From assembly GCF_021650975.2 (NCBI RefSeq), contig NZ_CP091285.1, positions 2,976,001-3,040,000 on the forward strand: DNA of 64,000 nucleotides, in the 5' to 3' direction. Under the pieces are notes generated by a model. It did not search any database, was not told the DNA's origin, and saw only the letters and a program-made list of their open reading frames with translations. This document shows positions 26,906 to 36,291 of the stretch, one piece after another. This stretch comes from Flavobacterium jumunjinense (GTDB taxonomy: Bacteria; Bacteroidota; Bacteroidia; Flavobacteriales; Flavobacteriaceae). The first letter of the stretch is position 1. Every line of letters begins with the position of its first letter. The position numbers and the translations under genes were made by a program.

Positions 26906-26973
26906 TTTGTGTTTTTCTTATTTCTTACTATTAATGGAAAGGTCTGTAAGTAAGGAATTATATTATTTTTGAT

Positions 26974-28992
26974 TTATCTTTTTAATGAAAAGTGGTTTTT
27001 GATTTTTTTTCCATTAGCTAATTCTAATACAAACCAATAATCTCCTGATGGTAAAGGTTTTTCATTGAAAGTACCATTCCAACCAGTTCCATCTGGATGA
27101 ATTTGTTTTAATAATTTACCATAGCGGTCAAAAATATAGATTTTGCTATTTTCAAGTCCTTTTTTCTCAAGGTTTTTAATCGTCCAAGTTTCGTTGTATC
27201 CATCTCCATTTGGTGTGAAGAATTTTGGATAATCTATGATGTAAAAAATTTGAGAGCTAATTCCACATCCATTTTTATCTTTAACAAAAACAGTATATTC
27301 TCCAGCAGCTAAATTTTGAAATACAATTGATTCTTGGTAATTTATTTCATTAAGTGAATAAACATATTCTCCGTCTCCTATCGCAATAATTGTTGCGGTG
27401 TTGTTTTCTGCAAGATCAATAATTTCGATATTTTGAATAATAGCAATATCGGAAGGAAGTACGGTTATAGTTTTTGTTTTTAAACAGCCATTTGCGTTCT
27501 CTAGAATTACTTCATAAGTGCCTGCTGAGTCTATTGTAATGGATTGAGTAGTTTGTATAGGTGTTGTATTCCAAGAATAAGATATGAATCCAGCACCAGC
27601 ATCTAAGACTTTTGTTGTTCCTGCACAAAGATGTATTGTTTCATCTATAGCAATTTCACTGAATATGTCTACATTTAATTCTACGGGTATGTTTCCAAAA
27701 CATTCTATATTGGTTGTTCTAGCGTAAATTGTTTGTTGAAACGGAGTTGTGTTTGTGTAGTTTAAAGCTAGAGGAGTTGTTGATGTTGTACTATCGAAAA
27801 AGGCAACAGTATAACCAGCTGGTAAACCTGGAAATAGAAGAGGAATTATTGAATTCAAATCAAATGTGCGAATCCCATCTTGCGCACCTTCATAGTCACA
27901 TTCTCTATAGCTATCTTGTCCAATAGTTAAATCGGGTACAAACTCTAAATCTATTTCAGATCTAGGGGTACATAAAGTGCTGTAAAATAAATCGACACCG
28001 TAGGTTCCATTTTGAGCAGTTGTATGTGGAGGCGTTAATGTTAATATAGGGTTTGTTTCTCCAAGAATTGGATTTCCTTCGTAGAACCATTGATAAGAAG
28101 TTACTCCTGTAGTAGTAGCATCTATTGTAAGTATTTCGTCAGGACAAACTGGGTTTCCTGAGGCTATAGATCTAGGGTCTCCAAGATTCGGACCTAAATT
28201 AAAGCTGCCTCCTTTTAGGAAAATAGCAGAATCGAAATTAGAATCACTTTCGTCTGCAATTACTAATTTAATATGATATTGAGTCCCAGGTATTACATTT
28301 GCTTGTGCTGTTAAAACAACCGTTTGACCATTATATACAGTTGGGTGCTCTGTGCCATTAAAGGCATCGAAATATTGTTCGTTTTCAGCAGGACAACCAC
28401 CTGCAGCAGTTATAGCTGGGTGAACAGTAGTCACTTTTACAGGTATATTTGTATTTGGAATTAGTGCTAAGTTTTGATAGTTAGTTGCACCTACAGCTTT
28501 TAATAAAAAGGCAAATCCATCTGAAAATCGACATGGATAATTGGTATTGTCTTCATATTCTTCGGATGAAAAGATGTAGTCAAAACTAATTCGATCACCA
28601 GTTGGTATAAAATCAAATTCTAAAACTGTAGCATTATTAGAAGAAACGCTTAATGTTTGATCTAAATCGTTATCTCCTAACCATCCAATACCATTTCCAC
28701 TATCAGCTAAAGGTGTTGTTGGTCCGGGTGACTCCGAAACTTTACCAGTACTAAGTATGATTCCATCTTGAAAAGGAAATGTTGTTCCTGCTCCACTGAA
28801 ATAACCATAAGACTTTTCTCCTGAAGCAAAATTTGCTCCAGAAACAGTTACATTAGTTATTGATGCACAAGGACTGTTAATTAGTACATCTTCAATAAGC
28901 TGTTGAGCAGTGTAAGTTTCATCAACGGATATATATTGAGCGATGTTTTTTTGAATTATAAAAAACGTAAGAAAGGTAAAGAAATATTTCAT
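26974..28992 (-). CDS. Choice-of-anchor-L protein with T9SS type B sorting domain, copy 1
   Basis: Secreted surface protein of 672 aa. After a signal peptide (residues 1-18) comes a choice-of-anchor-L domain (about 25-280: TAQQLIEDVLINSPCASITNV, YFDAFNGTEHPTVYNGQTV, SNFDSAIFLKGGSF). Ig-like/PKD-like repeats follow, and a C-terminal type B (gliding-motility associated) sorting domain from about residue 590 (FFTPNGDGYNETWTIKNL ... FDRYGKLLKQI ... GWNGTFN). It crosses the outer membrane by T9SS; whether it is adhesive is unknown. It is a tandem paralog of the gene at 29140, with a matching promoter. Confidence 0.92.
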   Translation of the reverse strand: MKYFFTFLTFFIIQKNIAQYISVDETYTAQQLIEDVLINSPCASITNVTVSGANFASGEKSYGYFSGAGTTFPFQDGIILSTGKVSESPGPTTPLADSGNGIGWLGDNDLDQTLSVSSNNATVLEFDFIPTGDRISFDYIFSSEEYEDNTNYPCRFSDGFAFLLKAVGATNYQNLALIPNTNIPVKVTTVHPAITAAGGCPAENEQYFDAFNGTEHPTVYNGQTVVLTAQANVIPGTQYHIKLVIADESDSNFDSAIFLKGGSFNLGPNLGDPRSIASGNPVCPDEILTIDATTTGVTSYQWFYEGNPILGETNPILTLTPPHTTAQNGTYGVDLFYSTLCTPRSEIDLEFVPDLTIGQDSYRECDYEGAQDGIRTFDLNSIIPLLFPGLPAGYTVAFFDSTTSTTPLALNYTNTTPFQQTIYARTTNIECFGNIPVELNVDIFSEIAIDETIHLCAGTTKVLDAGAGFISYSWNTTPIQTTQSITIDSAGTYEVILENANGCLKTKTITVLPSDIAIIQNIEIIDLAENNTATIIAIGDGEYVYSLNEINYQESIVFQNLAAGEYTVFVKDKNGCGISSQIFYIIDYPKFFTPNGDGYNETWTIKNLEKKGLENSKIYIFDRYGKLLKQIHPDGTGWNGTFNEKPLPSGDYWFVLELANGKKIKNHFSLKR

Positions 28993-29014
28993 TTAATAAA
29001 AATAATAATACCAG

Positions 29015-29045
29015 CAAAGATACTATAAATCTATTTTTTAACTAC
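29015..29045 (-). promoter_or_regulatory. Promoter region of T9SS copy 1, duplicate of that of copy 2
   Basis: On the minus strand TAGTTAAAAAAT/AGATTTATAG is followed by TATCTTTG (forward CAAAGATA at 29015-29022), a TAnnTTTG -7 element. The same block occurs at 31175-31206. Confidence 0.65.
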
Positions 29046-29139
29046 CTCCTTTTAATAATAAATACCCGTTATTTTGTGAAAAACTAATAAAATTTAATTT
29101 ATTTTTGAAACTTACCTAGTTTTATATATTTCTTCTTTA

Positions 29140-31152
29140 TTACCGTTTAAGCGAAAAATGATTTTTTACTGTTTTTCCGTTTGATAATTCTAAGACAAAC
29201 CAATAATCTTCGGAAGGTAACTGAGCGTTGTTGAAATTTCCGTTCCAGCCTTCTCCTTGCGGATTTATTTGTTTTAATAATTTTCCATAACGATCAAAAA
29301 TGTATATTTTACTATTTTCTAACCCTCTTTTATTTAGATTTTTAATTTGCCAACTGTCATTATAACCATCGCCATTTGGAGTGAAAAACTTTGGATAATC
29401 TAAGATATAGAATGATTCCGAAACTATTCCACATCCGTTTTTATCTTTAACATAAACGGTATATTCACCAGCGGAAAGATTATTGAATACATTACTGTTT
29501 TGATAGTTTATTTCGTTTAATGAAAATTCATAATCACTATTTCCAGTATAACTAATTGTAGCTGTATTGTTTTCTTCAAAATCATTAATTATAATGGTAG
29601 TAATTGTAGCTATTTGTGAATCTACAACAGTAAAAGTCTTAATTTTTTTACAACCAAGAGCATTTGTAATAGTTACTGAATATGTACCAGAAGCGTTTAC
29701 AGTAATACTTTGAGTGTTTTGAATTGGTGTTGTGTTCCAAGAATAAGATGGGAAACCATTATCGGCTGTTAGAATGATATTTGTGTTCTCACAGATACTT
29801 TTTGTTTCATCTAGAATAATGTTACTAAAAGTATTTACTCTTAATGTTATTGGGGTATTTATTGTAGAATAACAATTTGGAATATTTGTTATTCGTGCAT
29901 ATATAATTTGCTGATTAGGTGTTGTGTTTTGATAGGAGAGCGGTAAAGGAACTGTTGCTGTTGTACTTTCAAATAATTCTACCTGATAGTTTGATGGTAA
30001 ATTTAAATAGATTTCAGGTATAATTAGAGATAAATCAAAAGTATGTATTCCGTCTTGAACACTATCTCCGTCACACTCCGTAAAAGGTGTAGGATTGGTG
30101 ACTAAATCGGGAGCAAATTCAATCGTTATTGAATCGGTCGCATTCGGTGTACAGCCAGGAATGATTATTTCTACTGAATATTCACCATCTTGAGGTGATG
30201 TTATTGTTAATGTTGAATTTGTTTCTCCAATTAATTCAATTCCGTTTAAAAACCACTTATGATTTCCGCTTGTATTGGTGTCTAAAGTATATGGAAGTTC
30301 TCCATTACAAACTGGATTATTTCCTGTCACAGTTCTATCATCACCTAAGGTTATGTTAGTATTGAAACTGCCTCCTTTTAAGAAAATTGCAGAATCATAA
30401 CGATGGTTTCCTTCATCTGCAATCACTAGTTTTATATGATATTGGTTTCCAGCAATCACATTAGATTCAGCGGTTAATGTTTTTGTTTGACCGTTAAAGT
30501 TTGTTGGGTAATTACTACCATTAAAGGCATCAAAATATTGTTCATTTGCAGGTGGACAAATGGTTCCAGATCCGCGAACAGTATTCACTTTTATTGGTAT
30601 TGTTGTTCCAGGAACTAATGCTAAATTTTGATAGTTGGTTGCTCCAACTTCCTTTAAAAGAAAAGCAAAACCATCAGTGAAATTACATTGATTAGAACTA
30701 GGATTGGTTAAATATTGCTCGGAGGATAAAAGAAATTCAAAGCTAATTTTTGAACCTTGTGGAATAAAATCAAACTCCAAAACTGTTGCGTTAAAACTAT
30801 TTGATAAGTTTAAAGCTGTATTTAAATCATTGTCTCCGGGCCAATTAATATCTCCACCATCATCTAATAAACTGTTGTTTGGACCAGGAGCATTAATAAT
30901 CTTTCCTGTACTTAAAATGACTCCTTCATTCATTGGAAACGAAGAGCCATTACTGTTAAAATAACCATATGTTTTTTCTCCAGAAGTATAATTCCCGCCA
31001 GATACTACTACATTGGTAACAGCTGCACAACCACCGTTTAGAAGTATGTCTTCCACAAGTTGTTGTGCAGTGTAGGTTTCATCTACTATTATGTTTTGTG
31101 TAAAACCATTTTGGAATGATAAAAATATAATAATGATTAAAAAATGTCTCAT
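29140..31152 (-). CDS. Choice-of-anchor-L protein with T9SS type B sorting domain, copy 2
   Basis: 670-aa paralog of the previous gene with the same layout: signal peptide (ends GFTQ), choice-of-anchor-L domain (TAQQLVEDILLNGGCAAVTNV; YFDAFNGSNYPTNFNGQTK), Ig-like segments, and a type B sorting domain (FFTPNGDGYNDSWQIKNL). The N- and C-terminal parts are most similar; the middle has diverged. The -7 element of its promoter overlaps the stop codon end of the ABC permease gene upstream. The tandem arrangement points to local duplication. Confidence 0.92.
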   Translation of the reverse strand: MRHFLIIIIFLSFQNGFTQNIIVDETYTAQQLVEDILLNGGCAAVTNVVVSGGNYTSGEKTYGYFNSNGSSFPMNEGVILSTGKIINAPGPNNSLLDDGGDINWPGDNDLNTALNLSNSFNATVLEFDFIPQGSKISFEFLLSSEQYLTNPSSNQCNFTDGFAFLLKEVGATNYQNLALVPGTTIPIKVNTVRGSGTICPPANEQYFDAFNGSNYPTNFNGQTKTLTAESNVIAGNQYHIKLVIADEGNHRYDSAIFLKGGSFNTNITLGDDRTVTGNNPVCNGELPYTLDTNTSGNHKWFLNGIELIGETNSTLTITSPQDGEYSVEIIIPGCTPNATDSITIEFAPDLVTNPTPFTECDGDSVQDGIHTFDLSLIIPEIYLNLPSNYQVELFESTTATVPLPLSYQNTTPNQQIIYARITNIPNCYSTINTPITLRVNTFSNIILDETKSICENTNIILTADNGFPSYSWNTTPIQNTQSITVNASGTYSVTITNALGCKKIKTFTVVDSQIATITTIIINDFEENNTATISYTGNSDYEFSLNEINYQNSNVFNNLSAGEYTVYVKDKNGCGIVSESFYILDYPKFFTPNGDGYNDSWQIKNLNKRGLENSKIYIFDRYGKLLKQINPQGEGWNGNFNNAQLPSEDYWFVLELSNGKTVKNHFSLKR

Positions 31153-31174
31153 TTTCTTTGTTTAATAGCTTCTG

Positions 31175-31206
31175 CAAAGATACTATAAATCTCTTTTTTT
31201 AACTAT
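31175..31206 (-). promoter_or_regulatory. Promoter of T9SS copy 2, inside the end of the permease gene
   Basis: Minus strand TATCTTTG (forward CAAAGATA, 31175-31182) follows TAGTTAAAAAAAGAGATTTATAG. Bases 31183 onward are also the last codons of the permease gene. Confidence 0.65.
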
Positions 31207-32022
31207 CCAAAATGATAAATATATAAATATCAATGTCCAAATTAGAACAATTAGAATTTCTCCAGAATGAACTCCAAAATCTCTTACAATTTCTTCTCCC
31301 GATATTGTTGTTTCAATGTTTTTAATTGCAGATAATCTTGTAAAAGGAGCTTTGATAAGATTACTCATAGCTTCTAAAGGGAAAAATTGGTCTATAGATT
31401 GATAAATATCAGTTCGTGGAAATATTTGCCATCTTAAAAGGCCACTAACAATGTTTTCAAAAATATACCATACTAAAAGAAAACCTAATGCAAAAGCACT
31501 TCTCTTGATTAAAATACCTAGGAAAAGGCAAAAAGAGAAAAATCCAATAAGCTTTACAAAATAAGCTAAAAGGTATTCTAAATCTGAGAAAACTATTGAT
31601 AATTCTGTATAAGAAGAGAACGAATATCCTAGAATTAAGGATAAAATAAAGATAAAGGCAGTTGATGCAAATGCGAAAACAATTACCATTAAAAACTTAG
31701 ATATTATAAATTCTTTTTTACTTAAGCCATCAATTAAATTTTGTTTTAAAGTACCATAACTGTATTCATTGGCCATCATTGAGACAATTACAATTGCCAG
31801 AAATAATTTAAAAATAGAAGCCATGAAAGTGTTGAAATGCCATATAAATGGGAAATTAAAAATTCCTTGTTCAGCAATATGTAGTCTAAAGGTTCCAATT
31901 TCAAATTTAATAGAAGCAATTAATGCAATAAAGGATAAGAGAACAAAGTAGGTTGCAATTAAAAACTTACTAGCTCTGTTTTTATATAATTTTTGAAATT
32001 CTATTGAGAGTAATCGTTTCAT
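31183..32022 (-). CDS. ABC transporter permease, ABC-2 type
   Basis: Integral membrane subunit of 279 aa with about six membrane segments. The N-terminus (LLSIEFQKLYKNRASKFLI) and the YGTLKQNLIDGLSKKEFIISK segment are typical of ABC-2 (NatB/bacitracin-export-like) permeases, where the latter forms the coupling helix. It is 3 bp downstream of its ATPase gene, so the two form one transporter. The substrate cannot be read from the sequence; lantibiotic/bacitracin resistance or gliding (GldA-like) roles are possible, but GldA/GldF identity is not supported. Confidence 0.88.
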   Translation of the reverse strand: MKRLLSIEFQKLYKNRASKFLIATYFVLLSFIALIASIKFEIGTFRLHIAEQGIFNFPFIWHFNTFMASIFKLFLAIVIVSMMANEYSYGTLKQNLIDGLSKKEFIISKFLMVIVFAFASTAFIFILSLILGYSFSSYTELSIVFSDLEYLLAYFVKLIGFFSFCLFLGILIKRSAFALGFLLVWYIFENIVSGLLRWQIFPRTDIYQSIDQFFPLEAMSNLIKAPFTRLSAIKNIETTISGEEIVRDFGVHSGEILIVLIWTLIFIYLSFWIVKKRDL

Positions 32023-32025
32023 CGT

Positions 32026-32925
32026 TTATTTGTTTTTTGTTAGTTCAAGGAATTGTTCTTCAAGACTATTTTTTCGTTTAACAAGATGTTGTAGTATAAT
32101 TCCGTTTTTAAACAAATATTCATTTAAGTCTTTAGCTTCTAAATTTTCTTTTAGATGTACTACTAATTTGTCTTCTTCTTGCAATATGTTTTCTACAGCA
32201 ACATGTTGTGTTAATTTTTCTTTTAACAAATTTAGGTTTTCGGATTTAAGTTCGAAAAAACCTTCAGTAGAAAGCATTCCGTCAACTGAGCCTTGATATA
32301 GCATTTCTCCATGTCTTAAAACAACTACATGACTACATACTTTTTCAACCTCGTCTAAAAGATGTGAAGCTAATAATATAGTAGTTCCTTGCGAAGCAAT
32401 TATTTTTATAAGGTCTCTAATTTGTCTAATTCCTTGTGGATCTAGCCCGTTTGTTGGTTCGTCTAAAATTAGAATTTCCGGGTCGTTTAATAGAGCAGAA
32501 GCAATGGCTAAACGTTGTTTCATTCCTAGTGAAAAAGTTCTAAACTTACTGTCTTTACGGTCTAATAAGCCAACTAATTCTAGTTTTTCATATACTTTGG
32601 TAAGTGGAATACTTTTAATTTTACAAACTAACTTCAGGTTTTCTTCAGCCGTCATGTAGGGATAGAAATTTGGACGTTCAATAATTGCACCTACTTTTTT
32701 AAGTGCATCATGTGTTTCTAGATTTCCATTAAACCATTGGTATTCACCAGAAGTTTTGTTAACAACATTGAGTACAATTCCTAAGGTAGTTGATTTTCCA
32801 GAACCATTTGGTCCTAAAATTCCATAAACATTTCCTTTATAAATTTCGAAAGACACATTTTTTACAGCGTGTACTTTTTTATTGTAAACTTTGTCAAGGT
32901 TTTTAATTGTTAGTATAGTTTCCAA
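32026..32925 (-). CDS. ABC transporter ATP-binding protein
   Basis: Cytoplasmic ATPase of 299 aa paired with the permease 3 bp downstream. Walker A GPNGSGKST (about residues 38-46), signature FSLGMKQRLAIASALL, Walker B LILDEPTNGLDPQG, and the H-loop in LLASHLLDEVEKVCSH. The C-terminal 80 residues form the extra domain seen in ABC-2 (CcmA-type) ATPases. The start is supported by the typical N-terminal ILTIKNLDKVYNKKVHAV. Confidence 0.94.
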   Translation of the reverse strand: METILTIKNLDKVYNKKVHAVKNVSFEIYKGNVYGILGPNGSGKSTTLGIVLNVVNKTSGEYQWFNGNLETHDALKKVGAIIERPNFYPYMTAEENLKLVCKIKSIPLTKVYEKLELVGLLDRKDSKFRTFSLGMKQRLAIASALLNDPEILILDEPTNGLDPQGIRQIRDLIKIIASQGTTILLASHLLDEVEKVCSHVVVLRHGEMLYQGSVDGMLSTEGFFELKSENLNLLKEKLTQHVAVENILQEEDKLVVHLKENLEAKDLNEYLFKNGIILQHLVKRKNSLEEQFLELTKNK

Positions 32926-33240
32926 AATAGTTTATTTTTATAATAACAAGACGAAATTAATAGGTGTTTGTTACATATAAATATAAAACACTTTAAAAAA
33001 TCTTATATTTTTATTTATTGAGTACTAAAAATAAAGCTTAAAAATCATGTAGAATTTAGTGTTTGCTTTTAATTTCTTTGTATTGGGTTTATTTATCAAA
33101 GAAATAATGTAGAAATGATGAAATAAAAGTTAAAAATTGAGAAGAGAATAGTTGAAGTAGGAAGAAGCAGTTTTATAGCGAAGTGGAAATAAAAAAATCG
33201 TGTAAGTTAATTAAATGCGGACTTACACGATTTTTTTGGT
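32926..33240. other. Intergenic region, no gene seen
   Basis: 315 bp of very AT-rich sequence upstream of the ABC ATPase gene. The only structure I can support is the terminator at 33191-33237. No ORF with a plausible start, and no tRNA or repeat, was found. Confidence 0.6.
33191..33237 (-). terminator. Long terminator hairpin of the DUF1328 gene
   Basis: Perfect 17-bp stem (AAAAAAATCGTGTAAGT / ACTTACACGATTTTTTT) with a 13-nt loop, ending 4 bp after the stop codon of the small gene at 33241. Confidence 0.9.
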
Positions 33241-33402
33241 TTAAAATTTTCTTTTTCCATTGATGAGAGATAGTATAAAAAGTACAATAAAAACAAAGAA
33301 AAGTATTTTTGCAATACTAGCTGCTCCAGCTGCAATTCCACTAAATCCGAAAATTCCAGCAACTATTGCTAAAATAATAAATGTAACTGTCCATCTTAAC
33401 AT
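33241..33402 (-). CDS. DUF1328 (UPF0391, YtjA-like) small membrane protein, 53 aa
   Basis: Short gene: ATG at 33402, TAA at 33241. The product begins MLRWTVTFIILAIVAGIFGF, then SGIAAGAASIAKILFFVFIV and a polar tail LINGKRKF. This is the two-helix pattern of the DUF1328/YtjA family, small stress-associated inner-membrane proteins of unknown function (often 50-60 aa). A perfect terminator follows directly, showing that it is a real transcription unit. Confidence 0.88.
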   Translation of the reverse strand: MLRWTVTFIILAIVAGIFGFSGIAAGAASIAKILFFVFIVLFILSLINGKRKF

Positions 33403-33554
33403 AATAATAAATTTTTAGTTTGTAAATTGTTTGTTTGAGAGTGATATATAATTCTACTCTCATTTTCTTTTACAAATTTATGTATGTTTAAAGGTTTTTG
33501 ATTTACAATATTTTTTAACATTGTTATACTATTTCCATAATTAATAGGAAACCA

Positions 33555-34319
33555 TTAAAATTTTTCAAAAACGCCCAATCCAAATAGAGCAAAATCATAC
33601 TTTACAGGATCATTGCTATCTAATAAACGTAGGTTGGTATCGAGTTCTAAAAGTGCTTTTGCATCATTTTGTTTTCGAGAAAGAAGCCCAAGTTTTCGTG
33701 CCATATTTCCAGAATGAACATCTAGTGGGCAAGAAAGGGAAGAAGTTGGGATGGATTTCCAAATGCCGAAATCCACACCTTTTTTGTCATTTCTAACCAT
33801 CCAACGAAGGTACATGTTGATCCTTTTTGCTGCAGAATTATTAAGAGGATCTGATATATGTTTTGTAGTTCTTTGTTGATGAGGAATTTCAAAAAAGACT
33901 TTTTTAAACTCAGAAATACTTTTTTGAGTAGAATTGTTTTTTATGTTTTTTGAAAGAACGTTTTCTAAACCATTATGGTTTTTATAAATATTCTGTAACG
34001 ATTTTATAAAAGTAACGGCATCAATACTATTAAAAGTTCTATGAACGAAATTTTCTAGTTTTTCTAAATCATTTTCAGAATGGGACATGACAAAATCATA
34101 TGGAGAGTTTCCCATGATATCCATTAATTTTTTTGCATTGTTGATAATCATTTTTCTATTTCCCCAAGCTATTGTTGCAGCTAGAAAACCAGAAATCTCG
34201 ATATCTTCTTTTAATGAGTATAGATGTGGAATTTGTATTGGATCGGATGTTATGAAATCGGGATTGTTGTATAATACTACTTTTTCGTCTAAAAATTCTT
34301 TTAGTTCAGTTTGAGTCAT
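33555..34319 (-). CDS. TIGR02757 (DUF2400) family protein
   Basis: Soluble protein of 254 aa widespread in Bacteroidota, function unknown. Family features are the N-terminal LKEFLDEKVVLYNNPDFI, DPIQIPHLY, a Trp-containing IAWGNRKMI, NSIDAVTFI, and a C-terminal half with RINMYLRWMVRNDKKGVDFG followed by PLDVHSGNMARKLGLL, resembling HhH-type DNA glycosylase helices. I start at ATG 34319 (MTQTELKEF), just after the lolD stop; the upstream in-frame start would overlap lolD. It is co-transcribed with lolD. Confidence 0.92.
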   Translation of the reverse strand: MTQTELKEFLDEKVVLYNNPDFITSDPIQIPHLYSLKEDIEISGFLAATIAWGNRKMIINNAKKLMDIMGNSPYDFVMSHSENDLEKLENFVHRTFNSIDAVTFIKSLQNIYKNHNGLENVLSKNIKNNSTQKSISEFKKVFFEIPHQQRTTKHISDPLNNSAAKRINMYLRWMVRNDKKGVDFGIWKSIPTSSLSCPLDVHSGNMARKLGLLSRKQNDAKALLELDTNLRLLDSNDPVKYDFALFGLGVFEKF

Positions 34320-34326
34320 TATTGTG

Positions 34327-34998
34327 TTAATTATCTGAAACAATTTTTCCGTCAACCATAACTAATTTCCGATCAGCCATGTTGGCTAAATCTTCATTAT
34401 GAGTAACAATTACAAAGGTTTGTCCAAACTCATCTCTAAGCTTAAAAAATAACTGATGTAAGTTTTCTGCTGTGGCTTTATCTAAGTTTCCAGAAGGTTC
34501 GTCGGCAAAAATAACTGCTGGTTTATTGATTAATGCTCTTGCTACTGCTACCCGTTGTTGTTCTCCACCAGAAAGTTCTCCTGGTTTGTGGTGTATTCTA
34601 TTTGATAAACCTAAATATTCTAATAGCTTAGTTGCTTCTTCTTCTAATTCTTTTTTATTTCTTTTTGCTATTAAACCAGGAAGGTATACATTTTCTAATG
34701 CTGTAAATTCTGGTAGTAATTGATGAAATTGAAAAATGAAACCTAAATGCTTATTTCTAAAATTAGATAAACTTTTGTCGTTCAAATCTGTTACATCTAC
34801 ATTATTAATTTCTAAAGATGAATTTTCTGTTTTAGATAATTTGTCTAAAGTTCCTAGAATCTGTAATAATGTTGTTTTTCCAGCACCTGATGCTCCAACA
34901 ATAGAAACAATTTCTCCTTTTTTAATATGTAGATTAACACCTTTTAAAACGTGTAAAGTGTCATAGTACTTGTGTAAATTAGTTGCTTTTATCATCAA
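34327..34998 (-). CDS. lolD: LolD-like ABC transporter ATP-binding protein
   Basis: ATPase of the LolCDE/MacB class, which extracts lipoproteins from the inner membrane for outer-membrane delivery. 223 aa: Walker [11 protein letters not shown]-loop [18 protein letters not shown], signature [16 protein letters not shown], Walker [13 protein letters not shown]. The Q-loop sequence [15 protein letters not shown] is characteristic of LolD. The permease is not adjacent, so the partner is elsewhere. It is followed 7 bp later by the TIGR02757 gene. Confidence 0.9.
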   Translation of the reverse strand: MMIKATNLHKYYDTLHVLKGVNLHIKKGEIVSIVGASGAGKTTLLQILGTLDKLSKTENSSLEINNVDVTDLNDKSLSNFRNKHLGFIFQFHQLLPEFTALENVYLPGLIAKRNKKELEEEATKLLEYLGLSNRIHHKPGELSGGEQQRVAVARALINKPAVIFADEPSGNLDKATAENLHQLFFKLRDEFGQTFVIVTHNEDLANMADRKLVMVDGKIVSDN

Positions 34999-35234
34999 AA
35001 ATCATTTGTACAAAGAAACCATTTTTTTTTCTATTTTTTAATTCTAATCTACTTTGATTTTTCTTAGCGTAAATAATAAATATAAGTTAAAATGTATTTT
35101 TGTTTAACTATTTAACTATATTTGTTGAACAAAATAATTGTTTATCGTGTCTATTGTAATTATTATATAATTGTAGTGGCTACAAAATTAGAAAATAGTA
35201 TAAGTCGTAACTCGAATAGAAATAGAATATTATA

Positions 35235-35903
35235 ATGAATACAACTATTAAAAAAGAAATATTTGATGCTATAGGAGATAATCATCAAATGACGTCAGCA
35301 GAAACTCCGCTTAGAAAGGATGCTTTTGAAAAAACGGATGAAGCTAAAATGCAAGTGATTGAGGAACATTTTGAAATTATCATGAAAGAGTTAGGTTTGG
35401 ATCTTACAGATGATAGTTTGAAAGGAACTCCACACAGAGTTGCAAAAATGTTTGTTAAAGAAATTTTTTCAGGTTTAAATCCTGCCAATAAGCCTAAAAT
35501 ATCAGTTTTTGATAATTCTTATCACTATGATAAAATGCTTGTTGAAGCAAATATTAGCTTTAATTCTACTTGTGAGCATCATTTTTTGCCTATAGTTGGA
35601 AAAGCACATGTTGGATATGTTTCTTCAGGAAAAGTTATAGGATTGTCTAAATTAAATAGAATTGTTGATTATTATGCAAGAAGACCACAAGTTCAAGAGC
35701 GCATGATTATGCAAATTTTTAATGAATTGAAAACTGTTTTAGATACTGAAAACGTTATGGTTGTTGTTGAAGCGACTCATCTTTGTGTTTCGAGTAGGGG
35801 AATTAAAGATGAAAGTAGTTATACTTCAACTTTACAATATGGAGGAGTGTTTAATCAAAAAGAATTTAGAGATGATTTTTATAAGTTAATTAAAAAAGAT
35901 TAA
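35235..35903 (+). CDS. folE: GTP cyclohydrolase I
   Basis: Converts GTP to dihydroneopterin triphosphate, first step of tetrahydrofolate and pterin synthesis. 222 aa. Zinc and active-site residues lie in STCEHHFLPIVGKAHVGY (Cys and His pair) and THLCVSSRGI (second Cys); LSKLNRIVDYYARRPQVQERM is the conserved core. The N-terminal 40 residues are a lineage extension. A 330-bp upstream spacing contains TATTTTTG (35095) and TATATTTG (35117), either of which could be its -7 element. The pterin dehydratase at 4284 uses a product of this pathway's branch. Confidence 0.96.
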   Translation: MNTTIKKEIFDAIGDNHQMTSAETPLRKDAFEKTDEAKMQVIEEHFEIIMKELGLDLTDDSLKGTPHRVAKMFVKEIFSGLNPANKPKISVFDNSYHYDKMLVEANISFNSTCEHHFLPIVGKAHVGYVSSGKVIGLSKLNRIVDYYARRPQVQERMIMQIFNELKTVLDTENVMVVVEATHLCVSSRGIKDESSYTSTLQYGGVFNQKEFRDDFYKLIKKD

Positions 35904-35959
35904 TTACTTTGGCATTCATTTTGCTTTAATAGAGGTAATTAACTTTAAAAGTATACTAC

Positions 35960-36262
35960 ATGTCTGAAGAAATAGAAGTAATAACTACTCCAAAAAAATC
36001 GAGTAAAAAGTCAAAATTAATCTTGAGTATTGTTTTTGACCTCATTGGAATGTTGTCTTACATTGTTCCAGGTTATGCAGAAAGCATTGACATTGTTTGG
36101 GCACCTGTTTCTTTTCTATTATTACGTAAAATGTATAAAGGAAAGATTGGAGAAGTTGCAAGTGTTATCGGATTTATAGAAGAAGCTTTTCCTTTTATAG
36201 ACATTATTCCTACCTTTACTATAACTTGGATTTATAAATTCCTTATTAAGAAAGAAGAATAG
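35960..36262 (+). CDS. Small hypothetical membrane protein, 100 aa
   Basis: Two or three hydrophobic segments (LILSIVFDLIGMLSYIVPG, VWAPVSFLLLRKMY, FPFIDIIPTFTITWIY) after a Lys/Ser-rich N-terminus. It resembles small conserved flavobacterial membrane proteins of unknown function. It lies 56 bp downstream of folE on the same strand and may share its transcript; a strong terminator follows at once. Confidence 0.75.
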   Translation: MSEEIEVITTPKKSSKKSKLILSIVFDLIGMLSYIVPGYAESIDIVWAPVSFLLLRKMYKGKIGEVASVIGFIEEAFPFIDIIPTFTITWIYKFLIKKEE

Positions 36263-36263
36263 C

Positions 36264-36291
36264 AAAAATCCCGAGAAATCGGGATTTTTTT
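36264..36291. terminator. Bidirectional terminator
   Basis: AAAAATCCCGA-GAAA-TCGGGATTTTTTT between the convergent genes ending at 36262 and 36290. Confidence 0.92.

Noticed and set aside
31183..32925. GldA/GldF gliding ABC transporter
   Set aside because: The ATPase and permease have generic ABC-2 features and there is no GldG; assigning Gld names would not be supported.
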